Source: Microbacterium profundi (GTDB taxonomy: Bacteria > Actinomycetota > Actinomycetes > Actinomycetales > Microbacteriaceae). From it: 64,000 bases of DNA. Of this stretch, positions 16,802 through 24,925 are shown piece by piece. The stretch is taken from NCBI RefSeq assembly GCF_000763375.1, contig NZ_JPSY01000001.1, forward strand, positions 868,001 through 932,000, written 5' to 3'. Under the pieces are notes generated by a model, which did not search any database, was not told where the DNA came from, and saw nothing but the letters and a program-made list of their open reading frames with translations. Each line of letters opens with the position of its first letter. The stretch's first letter is position 1. The position numbers and the translations under genes were made by a program.

Positions 16802-17809
16802 GTGAGTCTCTTCGCCTTCGGTCCGTCGCGTGGCCCTCGGTGGCAGTTGGGGCTGCAGGCCGCGATCGGGATGGCGGTGCCGATCGCCGTGATGACCCTG
16901 CTGGGCCATCCGACTCTCGGCTACATCGCCGGTTCCGGCGCCTTCACGGTGCTCTTCGCCGGCGCTGCTCCCGTGGTCGAGCGGGCCAGAGTACTGCCCA
17001 TCATCGCGGCAGGGCTGATCGTGAGCGCAGCGCTCGGGGCACTCGCCGGTGCGAACACCTGGTTGGTCGCCATCGGCATCGTCGTGATCGCCCTGGCCGC
17101 GGCCGGGCTCGCATTCGGATTCCGCCTCGGCCCGCCGGGACCGATCTTCTTCGTACTCGTCTTCGGTCTCTCCGCCCAGGTGACCGCGCACGCCGCGATC
17201 GCACCGCTCACCTACACCGCGACGATCGCGGCCGGCTGCCTCTTCTCGTACCTGGTGGCGCTGTCGCCGCTCGTCATCCATCGCGTGCGCTCGCATCCGG
17301 CGCGCCCGCTGCGCGAGCTTCTGCCGGGCCCATCCTTCGACGATGCCTCCCGCCTACTGCTGCTGCGTGTCGCCATCGTCGCCGTACTCGGCGTGCTGAT
17401 CGGGATGTTCGTCGACCCTGACCGCAGTTACTGGATCGTCGGAGCGGCCATCGCCGTGATCGGTGTCGCCGCAGATCGTCGAGCCGCGTTCCAGCGAGGG
17501 CTGCACCGGATGCTGGGGACCGTACTGGGCGTCGGCGTGTACGCACTGCTTGCCCTGCTGCATCCGTCAGGCCTGTGGATCGCGCTCATGCTCGGCATCA
17601 TGCAGTTCTCGGTCGAACTCGTGGTCGTACGCCACTATGCACTCGCCCTGATGATCATCACACCCCTCGTGCTGCTGCTCACCGGGGCGGCGACCGGGCA
17701 GATCGGATCGATGGACGTCGCGCTGGAACGGATCATCGACACACTCGTCGGCGCGGCGCTGGGCGCAGCATCCGGCGTCCTGCACCCGAAAGCGGCGAAG
17801 CCGGCCTGA
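16802..17809 (+). CDS. FUSC-family membrane protein
   Basis: 335 residues, GTG start with a GACAAT hexamer ending 6 nt upstream. Two sets of hydrophobic segments separated by a soluble loop (about residues 155-180), the layout of FUSC/aromatic-acid-exporter-like proteins (YccS/YhfK relatives). Probably a membrane transporter of small organic acids or drugs; substrate unknown. It directly follows erm but has its own apparent -10. Only 11 bp separate its stop from the convergent marR gene. Confidence 0.75.
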   Translation: MSLFAFGPSRGPRWQLGLQAAIGMAVPIAVMTLLGHPTLGYIAGSGAFTVLFAGAAPVVERARVLPIIAAGLIVSAALGALAGANTWLVAIGIVVIALAAAGLAFGFRLGPPGPIFFVLVFGLSAQVTAHAAIAPLTYTATIAAGCLFSYLVALSPLVIHRVRSHPARPLRELLPGPSFDDASRLLLLRVAIVAVLGVLIGMFVDPDRSYWIVGAAIAVIGVAADRRAAFQRGLHRMLGTVLGVGVYALLALLHPSGLWIALMLGIMQFSVELVVVRHYALALMIITPLVLLLTGAATGQIGSMDVALERIIDTLVGAALGAASGVLHPKAAKPA

Positions 17810-17820
17810 TTCGGACCTGT

Positions 17821-18306
17821 TCAGCCGATCGCGAGCTTGATCAGCAGAGCTTCGAGTTGCGCCCGCTCGGCCTTGTCGAGAGGGCGCAGCAGCGCCTCCT
17901 CTGTCGCCAGATGAACGGGATACATCTCGTCGATCAGCGTGCGGCCGCTCTGCGTCAGCGTCACGACCCGGCCTCTTCCGTCCTCGGCGAGCGGATGCCG
18001 GGCGACGAGGCCGCCGGCCATCAGGCGATCCACACGTTTCGAGGTCGCCCCGGCAGTCACCATCGTATGTTCGGCGATCTCGCCCTGCGGCAGGGCGAAC
18101 GGATCCCCTGCGCGACGAAGCGCGCACAGCACGTCGAACTCGCCCTCGCCGATCCCGAAGCGGCGATAGTTCTCGATGAGCGCAGCGGTGAAGTCGTCCG
18201 AGATCCGACGCATCCTGCCGATGACGGCCATCGGGCTGGGATCCAGCTCCGGTCGCTGCTCACGCCACTGCTCGACGAAACGCGCCACACGATCGATCTC
18301 AGACAT
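17821..18306 (-). CDS. MarR-family repressor of the adjacent EamA exporter
   Basis: 161 residues. Winged helix visible in FDVLCALRRAGDPFALPQGEIAEHTMVTAGATSKRVDRLMAGGLVARHPLAEDGRGRVVTLTQSG (segments), the classic MarR fold. ATG 18306 chosen; TAAGAT (minus sense, 18314-18319) ends 7 nt upstream. It is divergent from the EamA gene, and the 40 bp between the two starts hold two copies of a TTTCCRTGGAAA palindrome centred 21 bp apart, probably its operators. Confidence 0.85.
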   Translation of the reverse strand: MSEIDRVARFVEQWREQRPELDPSPMAVIGRMRRISDDFTAALIENYRRFGIGEGEFDVLCALRRAGDPFALPQGEIAEHTMVTAGATSKRVDRLMAGGLVARHPLAEDGRGRVVTLTQSGRTLIDEMYPVHLATEEALLRPLDKAERAQLEALLIKLAIG

Positions 18307-18313
18307 GCGACCC

Positions 18314-18353
18314 ATCTTACTTTCCGTGGAACATATACTCGTTTCCATGGAAA
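18314..18353. promoter_or_regulatory. Divergent leaderless promoters with paired palindromic operator
   Basis: TTTCCGTGGAA (18321-18331) and TTTCCATGGAAA (18342-18353) are near-identical palindromes centred 21 bp (two helical turns) apart. Between them is TATACT (18334-18339), the -10 for the EamA gene (ATG 18347, 7 nt later); TAAGAT for marR lies on the other strand at 18319-18314. The right palindrome covers the EamA start codon. Confidence 0.8.
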
Positions 18354-19321
18354 CTGTTACGTCGCGCCGGATGCGGCTCTGGAACCGTGCCCGCTGGCCG
18401 CTCATCGCAGCGATCGGACCCATCGTGTTCGGATCGACGTACTGGGTCACCCGGGAGTTCCTGCCCGCCGACTCACCGCTGTGGGGGTCGGCCATCCGCG
18501 CGTTGCCGGCCGGACTCGTTCTACTACTGGTCGTGCGGCGGCTCCCGCACGGCGCATGGTGGTGGCGTTCGATCGTCCTCGGCACGCTGAACATGGGCCT
18601 GTTCTTCTGCCTGGTCTACGTCGCAGCACAGCTGCTTCCATCCAGCGTGGCCGCATCCGTGACCTCAGTGGCGCCGCTGATGATCGCGGCGTTCGCCTGG
18701 CTGATCCTCCGCGAACCACCGACGGCACGTGTGCTCATCGGCGCAGGCATCGGCGCCGCTGGTGTCCTGCTCATCGTCGGCACCGCCACAGGACGATTGG
18801 ACGCCTGGGGCATCGCGGCATCCATCACGTCCATGGCGATGTCGGCTCTCGGCGCGATCCTCATGAAGCGGTGGAACGACGGCACCCCCGTGCTCACGGT
18901 CACCGCGTGGCAGCTGCTCGTCGGCGGCATCGAGCTGAGCATCGTCGCCGCACTCATCGAAGGCGCTCCGTCCGCCGTGACCCCGACCGAGTTCGCGGCG
19001 TTCGCCTACATCAGCCTGATCGCCACCGCTCTCGGCTTCTTCTGCTGGTTCAGCGGGTTCCGTCATCTGCCTGCCGGTGTCGTCGGTGTGATCGGGCTGC
19101 TCAACCCCGTCACCGGTGTCGCGCTCGGGGTGCTGATCAGCGGCGAGACACTCAGCGCACTGCAGCTGATGGGCATCGCACTCGTGCTCGGCAGCATCGT
19201 GCTGGCGAATGCGAGGCGACGACCCACCGGGGTCAGCGCGCGGACGCACCACCCGAGGGCCCCGTCACCAGCTCCATCGTCGCCGGATCGCGATCGACGA
19301 GCTCGCCGGCAGTCGCGGTGA
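18347..19321 (+). CDS. EamA/DMT-superfamily transporter
   Basis: 324 residues, ten hydrophobic segments in two EamA repeats (GPIVFGSTYWVTREFLP at the start of the first, ASITSMAMSALGAILMKRW at the second). Probable exporter of metabolites or drugs under control of the divergent MarR protein. The last 89 bp overlap the 3' end of the convergent LysR gene, and the tail after residue about 290 (RRRPTGVSARTHHPRAPSP...) is polar and unlike a transporter end, perhaps read-through into the neighbour after a 3' deletion. Confidence 0.85.
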   Translation: METVTSRRMRLWNRARWPLIAAIGPIVFGSTYWVTREFLPADSPLWGSAIRALPAGLVLLLVVRRLPHGAWWWRSIVLGTLNMGLFFCLVYVAAQLLPSSVAASVTSVAPLMIAAFAWLILREPPTARVLIGAGIGAAGVLLIVGTATGRLDAWGIAASITSMAMSALGAILMKRWNDGTPVLTVTAWQLLVGGIELSIVAALIEGAPSAVTPTEFAAFAYISLIATALGFFCWFSGFRHLPAGVVGVIGLLNPVTGVALGVLISGETLSALQLMGIALVLGSIVLANARRRPTGVSARTHHPRAPSPAPSSPDRDRRARRQSR

Positions 19322-20189
19322 TGACCCGGCGCATGGCCGCTGCGGCGCGAGTGGGATTGACGTCGGAGCGGTGGGCGAGACCGATCGTGCGGATTAACCG
19401 CAGATCGATGAGCCGTGTCGAGCGCAGCGTCGGCCGATCGAGCAGGACCATCGCCGGCACCACCGCCACCCCGAGGCCTCGCTCCACGAACCGCAGCACG
19501 GCATCCATCTCCGCGCCCTCCACCACCGGCGTCGGCGCGAGCCCGGCCGCACGGAACGCAGCATCCGTCACCCCTCGCAGGTCGTAGCTCTCGGCGAAGA
19601 AGACGAGCGGCAGACGCGATAGCGCCTCGAGGTCGATGCCTTCGTCTGCGACCGGTGCGTGCTCGGCAGAAGAGACGACCACGAGCTCCTCAGTGAGCAG
19701 CGGAGTGCGTACCAGCGCCGAGACTGACACCGGGAGGGCATCCGACAGTGTGATGAGCGCCATGTCGACTGTGCCGGCGGCGAGCTGCTCGATCAGGACA
19801 TTCGACCCCGCCTCCGTGAGCAGCAACTCGACGCCCGGATGCGTCGCATGAAAGGCCGCCATCGCCTCGGCGACGAGGCTGATGCAGAGCGTGGGGGTGG
19901 CTCCGAGGCGCACCCGGCCGCGCTGAAGCCCGGCGAGCTCACCCATCTCGGCGCGGATGGTGTCCGCATCCGCCAGCATCCGCCGTGCACGGGGAAGCAA
20001 CGTCTCACCCGCGTCGGTGAGCGTGATGTTGCCACGAGCACGATGGAACAGCTCGGCGCCCAGCTCGATCTCGAGCGACGAGATCTGGCGGCTCAGCGTC
20101 GGCTGCGCAAGGTGCAGCTTCGCCGCGGCCTGCGTGAAATGTCCGAGATCGGCGACTTCGACGAAGCCGCGCAACTGCTCCAGGTTCAT
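19233..20189 (-). CDS. LysR-family transcriptional regulator
   Basis: 318 residues. N-terminal helix-turn-helix in FVEVADLGHFTQAAAKLHLAQPTLSRQISSLE; the rest is the effector-binding fold. Divergent from the flavoprotein gene, 70 bp apart, so it probably controls that gene and itself. TAGCGT lies 6 nt before the ATG. The 3' end overlaps the EamA gene by 89 bp. Confidence 0.9.
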   Translation of the reverse strand: MNLEQLRGFVEVADLGHFTQAAAKLHLAQPTLSRQISSLEIELGAELFHRARGNITLTDAGETLLPRARRMLADADTIRAEMGELAGLQRGRVRLGATPTLCISLVAEAMAAFHATHPGVELLLTEAGSNVLIEQLAAGTVDMALITLSDALPVSVSALVRTPLLTEELVVVSSAEHAPVADEGIDLEALSRLPLVFFAESYDLRGVTDAAFRAAGLAPTPVVEGAEMDAVLRFVERGLGVAVVPAMVLLDRPTLRSTRLIDLRLIRTIGLAHRSDVNPTRAAAAMRRVITATAGELVDRDPATMELVTGPSGGASAR

Positions 20190-20223
20190 GCTTTCACGCT
20201 ATCAGGACAAGTCAATCTATGCA

Positions 20224-20253
20224 TTGGAGTTATCGATGAGAAGTTCTTAGCGT
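20224..20253 (+). promoter_or_regulatory. Promoter of the flavoprotein gene
   Basis: TTGGAG (20224-20229), 18-nt spacer, TAGCGT (20248-20253), then 6 nt to the ATG at 20260. Lies in the 70-bp divergent gap shared with the LysR gene, where LysR-type operators would be expected. Confidence 0.5.
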
Positions 20254-20259
20254 GGATGC

Positions 20260-21990
20260 ATGAGCACTCGCGAACGACAGATCTCCACCACCGTCCTCGT
20301 CATCGGCACGGGCGGTTCCGGCCTGCGCGCCGCGATCGAAGTCGCAGAGCGCGGCGTGGACGTGCTGGCCGTCGGCAAACGGCCTCGCGCCGACGCGCAC
20401 ACCGCGCTCGCGGCAGGCGGCATCAACGCCGCGCTCGCCACGATGGATCCAGGCGACACCTGGCAGCAGCACGCCGCCGACACGATCAAGGAGAGCTACC
20501 TGCTCGCGAACCCGCACACAGTCGAGGTCGTGGCGCAAGGCGCCGAGCGCGGCATCCGCGATCTCGAGCGCTGGGGCATGGACTTCGCGCGTGAGGACGA
20601 CGGGCGCATCTCTCAGCGCTTCTTCGGCGCGCACACCTTCCGTCGCACGGCATTCGCCGGTGACTACACCGGGCTCGAGATCCAGCGGACCCTCGTGCGG
20701 CGGGCCGAGCAGCTCGACGTGCCCATCCTCGACGGCATCTACATCACGCGCATCCTCGTGAAGGACAACGTCGTGTTCGGTGCATACGGCTTCGATCAGA
20801 GCGACGGCACGCGCTACCTCATCCACGCGGATGCCGTGATCCTCGCCGCGGGAGGGCACACGCGCATCTGGCGCCGCACTTCGTCACGACGCGACGAGAA
20901 CACCGGCGACGCGTTCCGGCTGGCCGTCGACGCCGGCGCGCGCCTGCGCGATCCGGAACTCGTGCAGTTCCATCCGTCCGGGATCATCGAGCCCGAGAGC
21001 GCGGCGGGCACCCTCATCTCGGAGGCCGCCCGCGGTGAGGGCGGCCTCCTGCGCAACGCCCTCGGCGAGCGCTTCATGGCGAAGTACGACCCCGAACGGA
21101 TGGAGCTCTCCACCCGCGACCGCGTCGCACTGGCCGCGTACACCGAGATCAAGGAGGGTCGCGGCACCGAGAACGGCGGCGTGTGGCTCGACGTCTCGCA
21201 CCTGCCCCGCGAGACGATCATGACCCGGCTCCCCCGCGTGTACCAGACGATGATGGAGCTGCAGATGCTCGACATCACGACCGACCCGATCGAGATCGCC
21301 CCGACCGCGCACTATTCGATGGGCGGCGTGTGGGTGCGCCCTGAAGATCACGGCACCGACGTCGACGGGCTCTACGCGATCGGCGAGGCGTCGAGCGGAT
21401 TGCACGGCGCGAACCGCCTCGGCGGCAACTCCCTGATCGAGCTGCTCGTGTACGGGCGCATCGTCGGTCAGGCGGCGATCGCGCACGCCTCATCTCTGGA
21501 TGCACAGCGGAGATCTCCTGAGGCCATCGCGCAGGCGCGGGCCGAGATCGACGACCTGCTGGCTTCGGACGGTCGGGAGAACGTGCGCGCGCTGCAGCGC
21601 GCGATCCGCAACACCATGACCGAGCACGCCGGTGTGGTGCGCTCCGCGGAAGGGTTGCGCGCCGGCCTCGCCGAGCTCGACATGATCGAAGGACGGATGG
21701 ATGACATCGGCATCCACCCCGACATCGCAGGGTTCCAGGACCTCGCGCACGCCTTCGATCTCAAGGGCTCGGCTGTCGCCGCGCGCGCGACTCTCGAAGC
21801 AGCACTGGAGCGCCGCGAGACCCGAGGAGCCCACAACCGCAGCGACTTCCCGGACGAGGATCCGACGTTGCAGGTGAACCTGGTCTGGTCACCGAGCACC
21901 GGCGTGACGCGCGAGGAGATCCCGCCGGTGCCCGCCGAGATCCAGGATCTGATGCGCGAGGTGTCGTCCGAGGGCAAGCTCGTGGAGTGA
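20260..21990 (+). CDS. Fumarate reductase/succinate dehydrogenase-type FAD flavoprotein
   Basis: 576 residues. FAD-binding GTGGSGLRAAIE near residue 16; HTALAAGGINAAL; catalytic-domain motifs ELVQFHPSG, SEAARGEGG, APTAHYSMGGVWV, EASSGLHGANRLGGNSLIELLVYG. These are the fumarate reductase/SdhA/L-aspartate oxidase family signatures. No Fe-S or membrane-anchor subunit genes follow, so it may be a soluble oxidoreductase or an L-aspartate-oxidase-like enzyme rather than a respiratory complex subunit. Probably LysR-controlled. Confidence 0.85.
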   Translation: MSTRERQISTTVLVIGTGGSGLRAAIEVAERGVDVLAVGKRPRADAHTALAAGGINAALATMDPGDTWQQHAADTIKESYLLANPHTVEVVAQGAERGIRDLERWGMDFAREDDGRISQRFFGAHTFRRTAFAGDYTGLEIQRTLVRRAEQLDVPILDGIYITRILVKDNVVFGAYGFDQSDGTRYLIHADAVILAAGGHTRIWRRTSSRRDENTGDAFRLAVDAGARLRDPELVQFHPSGIIEPESAAGTLISEAARGEGGLLRNALGERFMAKYDPERMELSTRDRVALAAYTEIKEGRGTENGGVWLDVSHLPRETIMTRLPRVYQTMMELQMLDITTDPIEIAPTAHYSMGGVWVRPEDHGTDVDGLYAIGEASSGLHGANRLGGNSLIELLVYGRIVGQAAIAHASSLDAQRRSPEAIAQARAEIDDLLASDGRENVRALQRAIRNTMTEHAGVVRSAEGLRAGLAELDMIEGRMDDIGIHPDIAGFQDLAHAFDLKGSAVAARATLEAALERRETRGAHNRSDFPDEDPTLQVNLVWSPSTGVTREEIPPVPAEIQDLMREVSSEGKLVE

Positions 21991-22070
21991 CCTGTCGCCG
22001 AACGCCATTGAGGATCGCCGGTGCGCGGCGCAGACTGGTTGCATCCGCGCACCCATCCGAAGGAGCGATC

Positions 22071-22505
22071 ATGCCGAATCTCAACCCCTACCTGTCCTTC
22101 CGCGACACCGCCCGTGAGGCGATGCAGTTCTACCAAGGCGTCCTCGGCGGAGATCTCGCCGTCAGCACGTTCGGCGACATGCCCGACAGCGGGACCGCCG
22201 AAGGCGAGGAGAACCTCGTGATGCACGCGCAACTGAACGCTCCGGGCGGGCTCGTGCTCATGGCGTCGGACACCCCCACCGGCATGGAGTACGAGACGCC
22301 GCAGGGGATCTCGGTTTCGCTCAGTGGCGGCTCAGTCGACACCGACTACCTGCACCGCGCATGGGAAGGCCTCGTCGATGGCGGAACCGCCACCATTCCG
22401 CTGGGCGAAGCCCCCTGGGGCGGCGAGTTCGGCATGCTCGTCGACCGCTTCGGCATCTCGTGGATGGTCGCGATCGAGGATTCGTTCGCGACGTCGTCCG
22501 ACTGA
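22071..22505 (+). CDS. VOC (PhnB/glyoxalase-like) family protein
   Basis: 144 residues, ATG with AGGAG 5 nt upstream. PYLSFRDTAREAMQFYQGVLGG and the ending WGGEFGMLVDRFGISWMV are typical of PhnB-like members of the vicinal oxygen chelate superfamily. These are often of unknown function. Its stop is 4 bp from the truncated permease remnant. Confidence 0.88.
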   Translation: MPNLNPYLSFRDTAREAMQFYQGVLGGDLAVSTFGDMPDSGTAEGEENLVMHAQLNAPGGLVLMASDTPTGMEYETPQGISVSLSGGSVDTDYLHRAWEGLVDGGTATIPLGEAPWGGEFGMLVDRFGISWMVAIEDSFATSSD

Positions 22506-22509
22506 GTCG

Positions 22510-22746
22510 CTACGCCGTGTACGCGATGCCGGATGCGATGGTGATCAGCAGGATGCCGGGGAGCATGTAGTTGATGTACGACTCATCCGAACCGGTGTCG
22601 ATCGCCCCGCCGAGCACGTACACGAACAGGAGCATCAGCGCGATCGGGGTGACCGCGGTGGTGATGATCGTGTCGGGGCTGCGGAGGATGTGGGTCAGCG
22701 ACCGACACGTGAGGACGCGCATGTCGCTGAGAACGTGGGAGGCCAT
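22510..22746 (-). pseudogene. Truncated ABC-2 permease (DrrB type)
   Basis: 78 residues where the family has about 250. MASHVLSDMRVLTCRSLTHILRSPD and the first two hydrophobic segments match the start of drug-exporting ABC-2 permeases; the frame stops right after GIAYTA, with the remaining four helices deleted up to the VOC gene. Its ATG overlaps the ATPase stop (TGATG), the intact-operon arrangement. Confidence 0.8.
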
Positions 22747-23431
22747 CAGAGGTCCTCTCCTTGGGGCGCTTCGACAGACTCAGCGATCGAGTTTGCGCTC
22801 CCTGAGCCTGTCGAAGGGTCGCCGACGAGCGCGAGGAAGACGTCCTCGAGGGACGGCTGCTTCTCGATGTACTCGACCTTCGCCGAGGGGAGAAGTTGCT
22901 TGAGTTCGGCGAGCGTGCCGTTCTGGATGATGGTGCCCTTGTGCAGGATCGCGATGCGGTCGGCAAGATGCTCCGCCTCATCGAGGTATTGCGTGGTGAG
23001 GAGCACAGTGGTGCCGGCCTTGGCGAGATCCTTCACGCTCTGCCACACCTCGATCCGCGCCTGCGGGTCAAGGCCCGTGGTCGGCTCGTCGAGGAAGATG
23101 ATCGGCGGATTGCCGATCAGGCTCATCGCGATGTCGAGTCGGCGTCGCACGCCGCCGGAATACGTGGCGGCCTTTCGCCCACCGGCATCCGTCAGCGAGA
23201 ACCGAGCGAGCATGCCGTCGGCGATCGCACCCGGGTTCTCCAGGTGACGCAGTCTTGCCACGAGGATGAGATTCTCACGGCCGGTGAGCACTTCGTCCAC
23301 CGCGGCGAACTGACCGGTCAGGCTGATCGACTGGCGTGCGTCATTCGGACGTCGAAGTCGACGCCGCGCAGCACCTCGAGGTCCTTGAAGGACTTGCGGA
23401 TGCCGCGCACCTGGATGGCCGCGGTGGTCAT
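22746..23431 (-). pseudogene. ABC drug-export ATPase with Walker A deleted
   Basis: The start MTTAAIQVRGIRKSFKDLEV (ATG 23431) runs to GVDFDVR and then goes out of frame; the rest, QSISLTGQFAAVDEVLTGRE onward, continues in another frame with signature YSGGVRRRLDIA, Walker B IIFLDEPTTGLDP and the family's C-terminus. The intervening roughly 45 codons that should carry GSNGAGKTT are missing, at about 23340. So the gene cannot give a working ATPase. Its 3' end includes a REP-like stretch (22766-22826). Daunorubicin-resistance (DrrA) type. Confidence 0.88.
22766..22826. repeat. REP-like 'CTTCGACAGACTCAG...CTGAGCCTGTCGAAG' element
   Basis: GCTTCGACAGACTCAGCGA (from 22769) and CCCTGAGCCTGTCGAAGGG are imperfect complements lying in the last codons of the ATPase remnant, where they encode DPSTGSGSANSIAESVEAPQ. 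This is a second REP-like family, different from the TTTCGACTCGCT family; a half copy (TTCGACAGGCTCGG) is at about 10348. Confidence 0.6.
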
Positions 23432-23684
23432 GAGCGGGTCTCCTTTCCGATCGCCTGGTCGAACGCCTTGTTGAGGCGGGCGCGCTCCTTGTCGATCCAT
23501 TCCTTGCCCTGGTAGGACTTGGCGAACGTCTCGGTGAAGTCGACCGGGTCGTCGCCGACGATGTCGCGCACAGGGGTGCCGTCGACGGACGCCCGCTCCC
23601 AGAGGTCGACGAGTTCCGTGAACATCTGAGTGATGGTGTCGCCGCTGGTGATGCCGCCGTAATACAAGAAGTACCGGTGCATAG
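23428..23684 (-). pseudogene. DUF1048 protein remnant (N-terminus lost)
   Basis: Frame ending at 23428 reads TAMHRYFLYYGGITSGDTI...WERASVDGTPVRDIVGDDPV...KEWIDKERARLNKAF, the C-terminal two thirds of DUF1048 proteins that accompany PadR-controlled ABC exporters. The N-terminal third is gone; the sequence is fused at about 23685 to the PadR remnant in another frame. Its stop overlaps the ATPase ATG (ATGA). Confidence 0.75.
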
Positions 23685-23822
23685 CCGTGGCGTTCGGCGA
23701 GGAAACGCCACGTCCCCCAGAACTCGACGAGCTGCTCTCGCCCCTGCGGGTTGATGGAGTAGACCTTGCGCGGCGGGCCCTTCTCGGAAGGGACCTTCTC
23801 CACGTCCACGAGACCGCGCTGC
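23685..23822 (-). pseudogene. PadR-family regulator remnant (C-terminal part)
   Basis: The frame reads GFEQRGLVDVEKVPSEKGPP, RKVYSINPQGREQLVEFW and GTWRFLAER, the wing and C-terminal helix of PadR regulators. The recognition-helix half and start codon are absent; upstream is directly an 18-bp palindrome. After FLAER the frame is lost at the junction with DUF1048. Confidence 0.75.
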
Positions 23823-23827
23823 TCGAA

Positions 23828-23845
23828 ACCAAGTACCGGTACTTG
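23828..23845. promoter_or_regulatory. 18-bp perfect palindrome, possible orphan PadR operator
   Basis: CCAAGTACCGGTACTTGG, a perfect palindrome abutting the padR remnant and 52 bp upstream of the methyltransferase start. PadR regulators bind palindromes at their own promoters; here the deletion seems to have joined the operator to the middle of padR. Confidence 0.5.
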
Positions 23846-23896
23846 GCAACAGTGAGTACCGAGGTTCTTCTCAGGTCTCCCGGTACGCTCGAATCC

Positions 23897-24778
23897 ATGC
23901 CACACGAACACCGCCAGCAGCGCGCGAAGCCGGTCTCGAACACCAAGGCGGTCTCCACTCGCAACGCGACATTCCAGTACTGGGAGACGCTGCTCGGCAA
24001 CCGCACGAAGCGAAATCGCGCTGGCGAGATGATCGTGCAGGGCGTGCGCCCCATCAACCTCGTGCTCGAATCCGACCTCGAGGTGCGGGCGGTGCTGATC
24101 ACGCACACGAACAGGCGCTCACCCTGGGCGTCCGAGACGATCGCCGCCGTACAGGCGACGGGCGCCGCGTCGTGGCTGGTCGCGCCTGAACTCATGACTG
24201 AACTCGGCGAGAAGGAGGAGGAGCCACCGGAGCTTCTGCTGATCGTCGCGATTCCCGCCGACGACCTGTCCCGGCTTCCAATCTCGGCCGATGCCCTCTT
24301 CGTCGCCCTGGACCGCCCGGCCTCCCCCGGCAACATCGGCTCGATCGTGCGCTCGGTGGATGCACTCGGCGGCCACGGCGTGATCGTGACCGGGCATGCC
24401 GCCGACCCTTATGACCCACGCGCGCTGCGCGCCTCCACCGGATCAGCCATCATGACGCCGACCGTCCGGATCCCCGGCATCCATCCTGCTCTCGAATGGA
24501 TCGAGAAGCTGCGCGCCGACGGCGTCGAGATCCAGATCGTGGGAACGGCTGAAGACGGTATGCACGACGTGTGGGATGTCGACCTCACGAAGCCGACGCT
24601 TCTCGTGACAGGCAACGAGCACTCCGGCATGTCGGCGGCCTGGAAGGAAGCGTGCGATGTGCTGACCCGCATCCCGATGACAGGTCACGCTTCTTCGCTG
24701 AACGCCGCGAATGCGACCGCGGCGATCCTCTATGAGGCGACCAGGCAGCGCCGAACGGCGGGCCGCACGACGCACTGA
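23897..24778 (+). CDS. TrmH/SpoU-family RNA 2'-O-methyltransferase
   Basis: 293 residues. SPOUT motifs: FVALDRPASPGNIGSIVRSVDALGG (motif 1), LLVTGNEHSGMS (motif 2), IPMTGHASSLNAANATAAILYE (motif 3). Methylates ribose in tRNA or rRNA; target unknown. ATG 23897 chosen because TACGCT (23884-23889) lies 7 nt upstream; an open frame further upstream runs antisense through the padR remnant and is not coding. Confidence 0.88.
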   Translation: MPHEHRQQRAKPVSNTKAVSTRNATFQYWETLLGNRTKRNRAGEMIVQGVRPINLVLESDLEVRAVLITHTNRRSPWASETIAAVQATGAASWLVAPELMTELGEKEEEPPELLLIVAIPADDLSRLPISADALFVALDRPASPGNIGSIVRSVDALGGHGVIVTGHAADPYDPRALRASTGSAIMTPTVRIPGIHPALEWIEKLRADGVEIQIVGTAEDGMHDVWDVDLTKPTLLVTGNEHSGMSAAWKEACDVLTRIPMTGHASSLNAANATAAILYEATRQRRTAGRTTH

Positions 24779-24925
24779 CGCGATCGCGTTCACACCGCGC
24801 ATCCAGGGGACACGGAGGTTCTGCACAGAAGCACTGATGCAGAATCGTTACTTTGCGCGTCCGACCCGAAAGGGCGCGCCTGCCGCTCCGTGCGGCGTGG
24901 TTACCCTAAGGATCACACGTTCGTC

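Noticed and set aside
17575..19587. 670-codon + strand frame overlapping FUSC, marR, EamA and LysR
   Set aside because: Overlaps four well-supported genes and has no domain.
24779..24925. c-di-AMP (ydaO-type) riboswitch before the cell-wall lysin gene
   Set aside because: Such riboswitches often precede lysin genes in actinobacteria, but I cannot find the conserved core sequence here.
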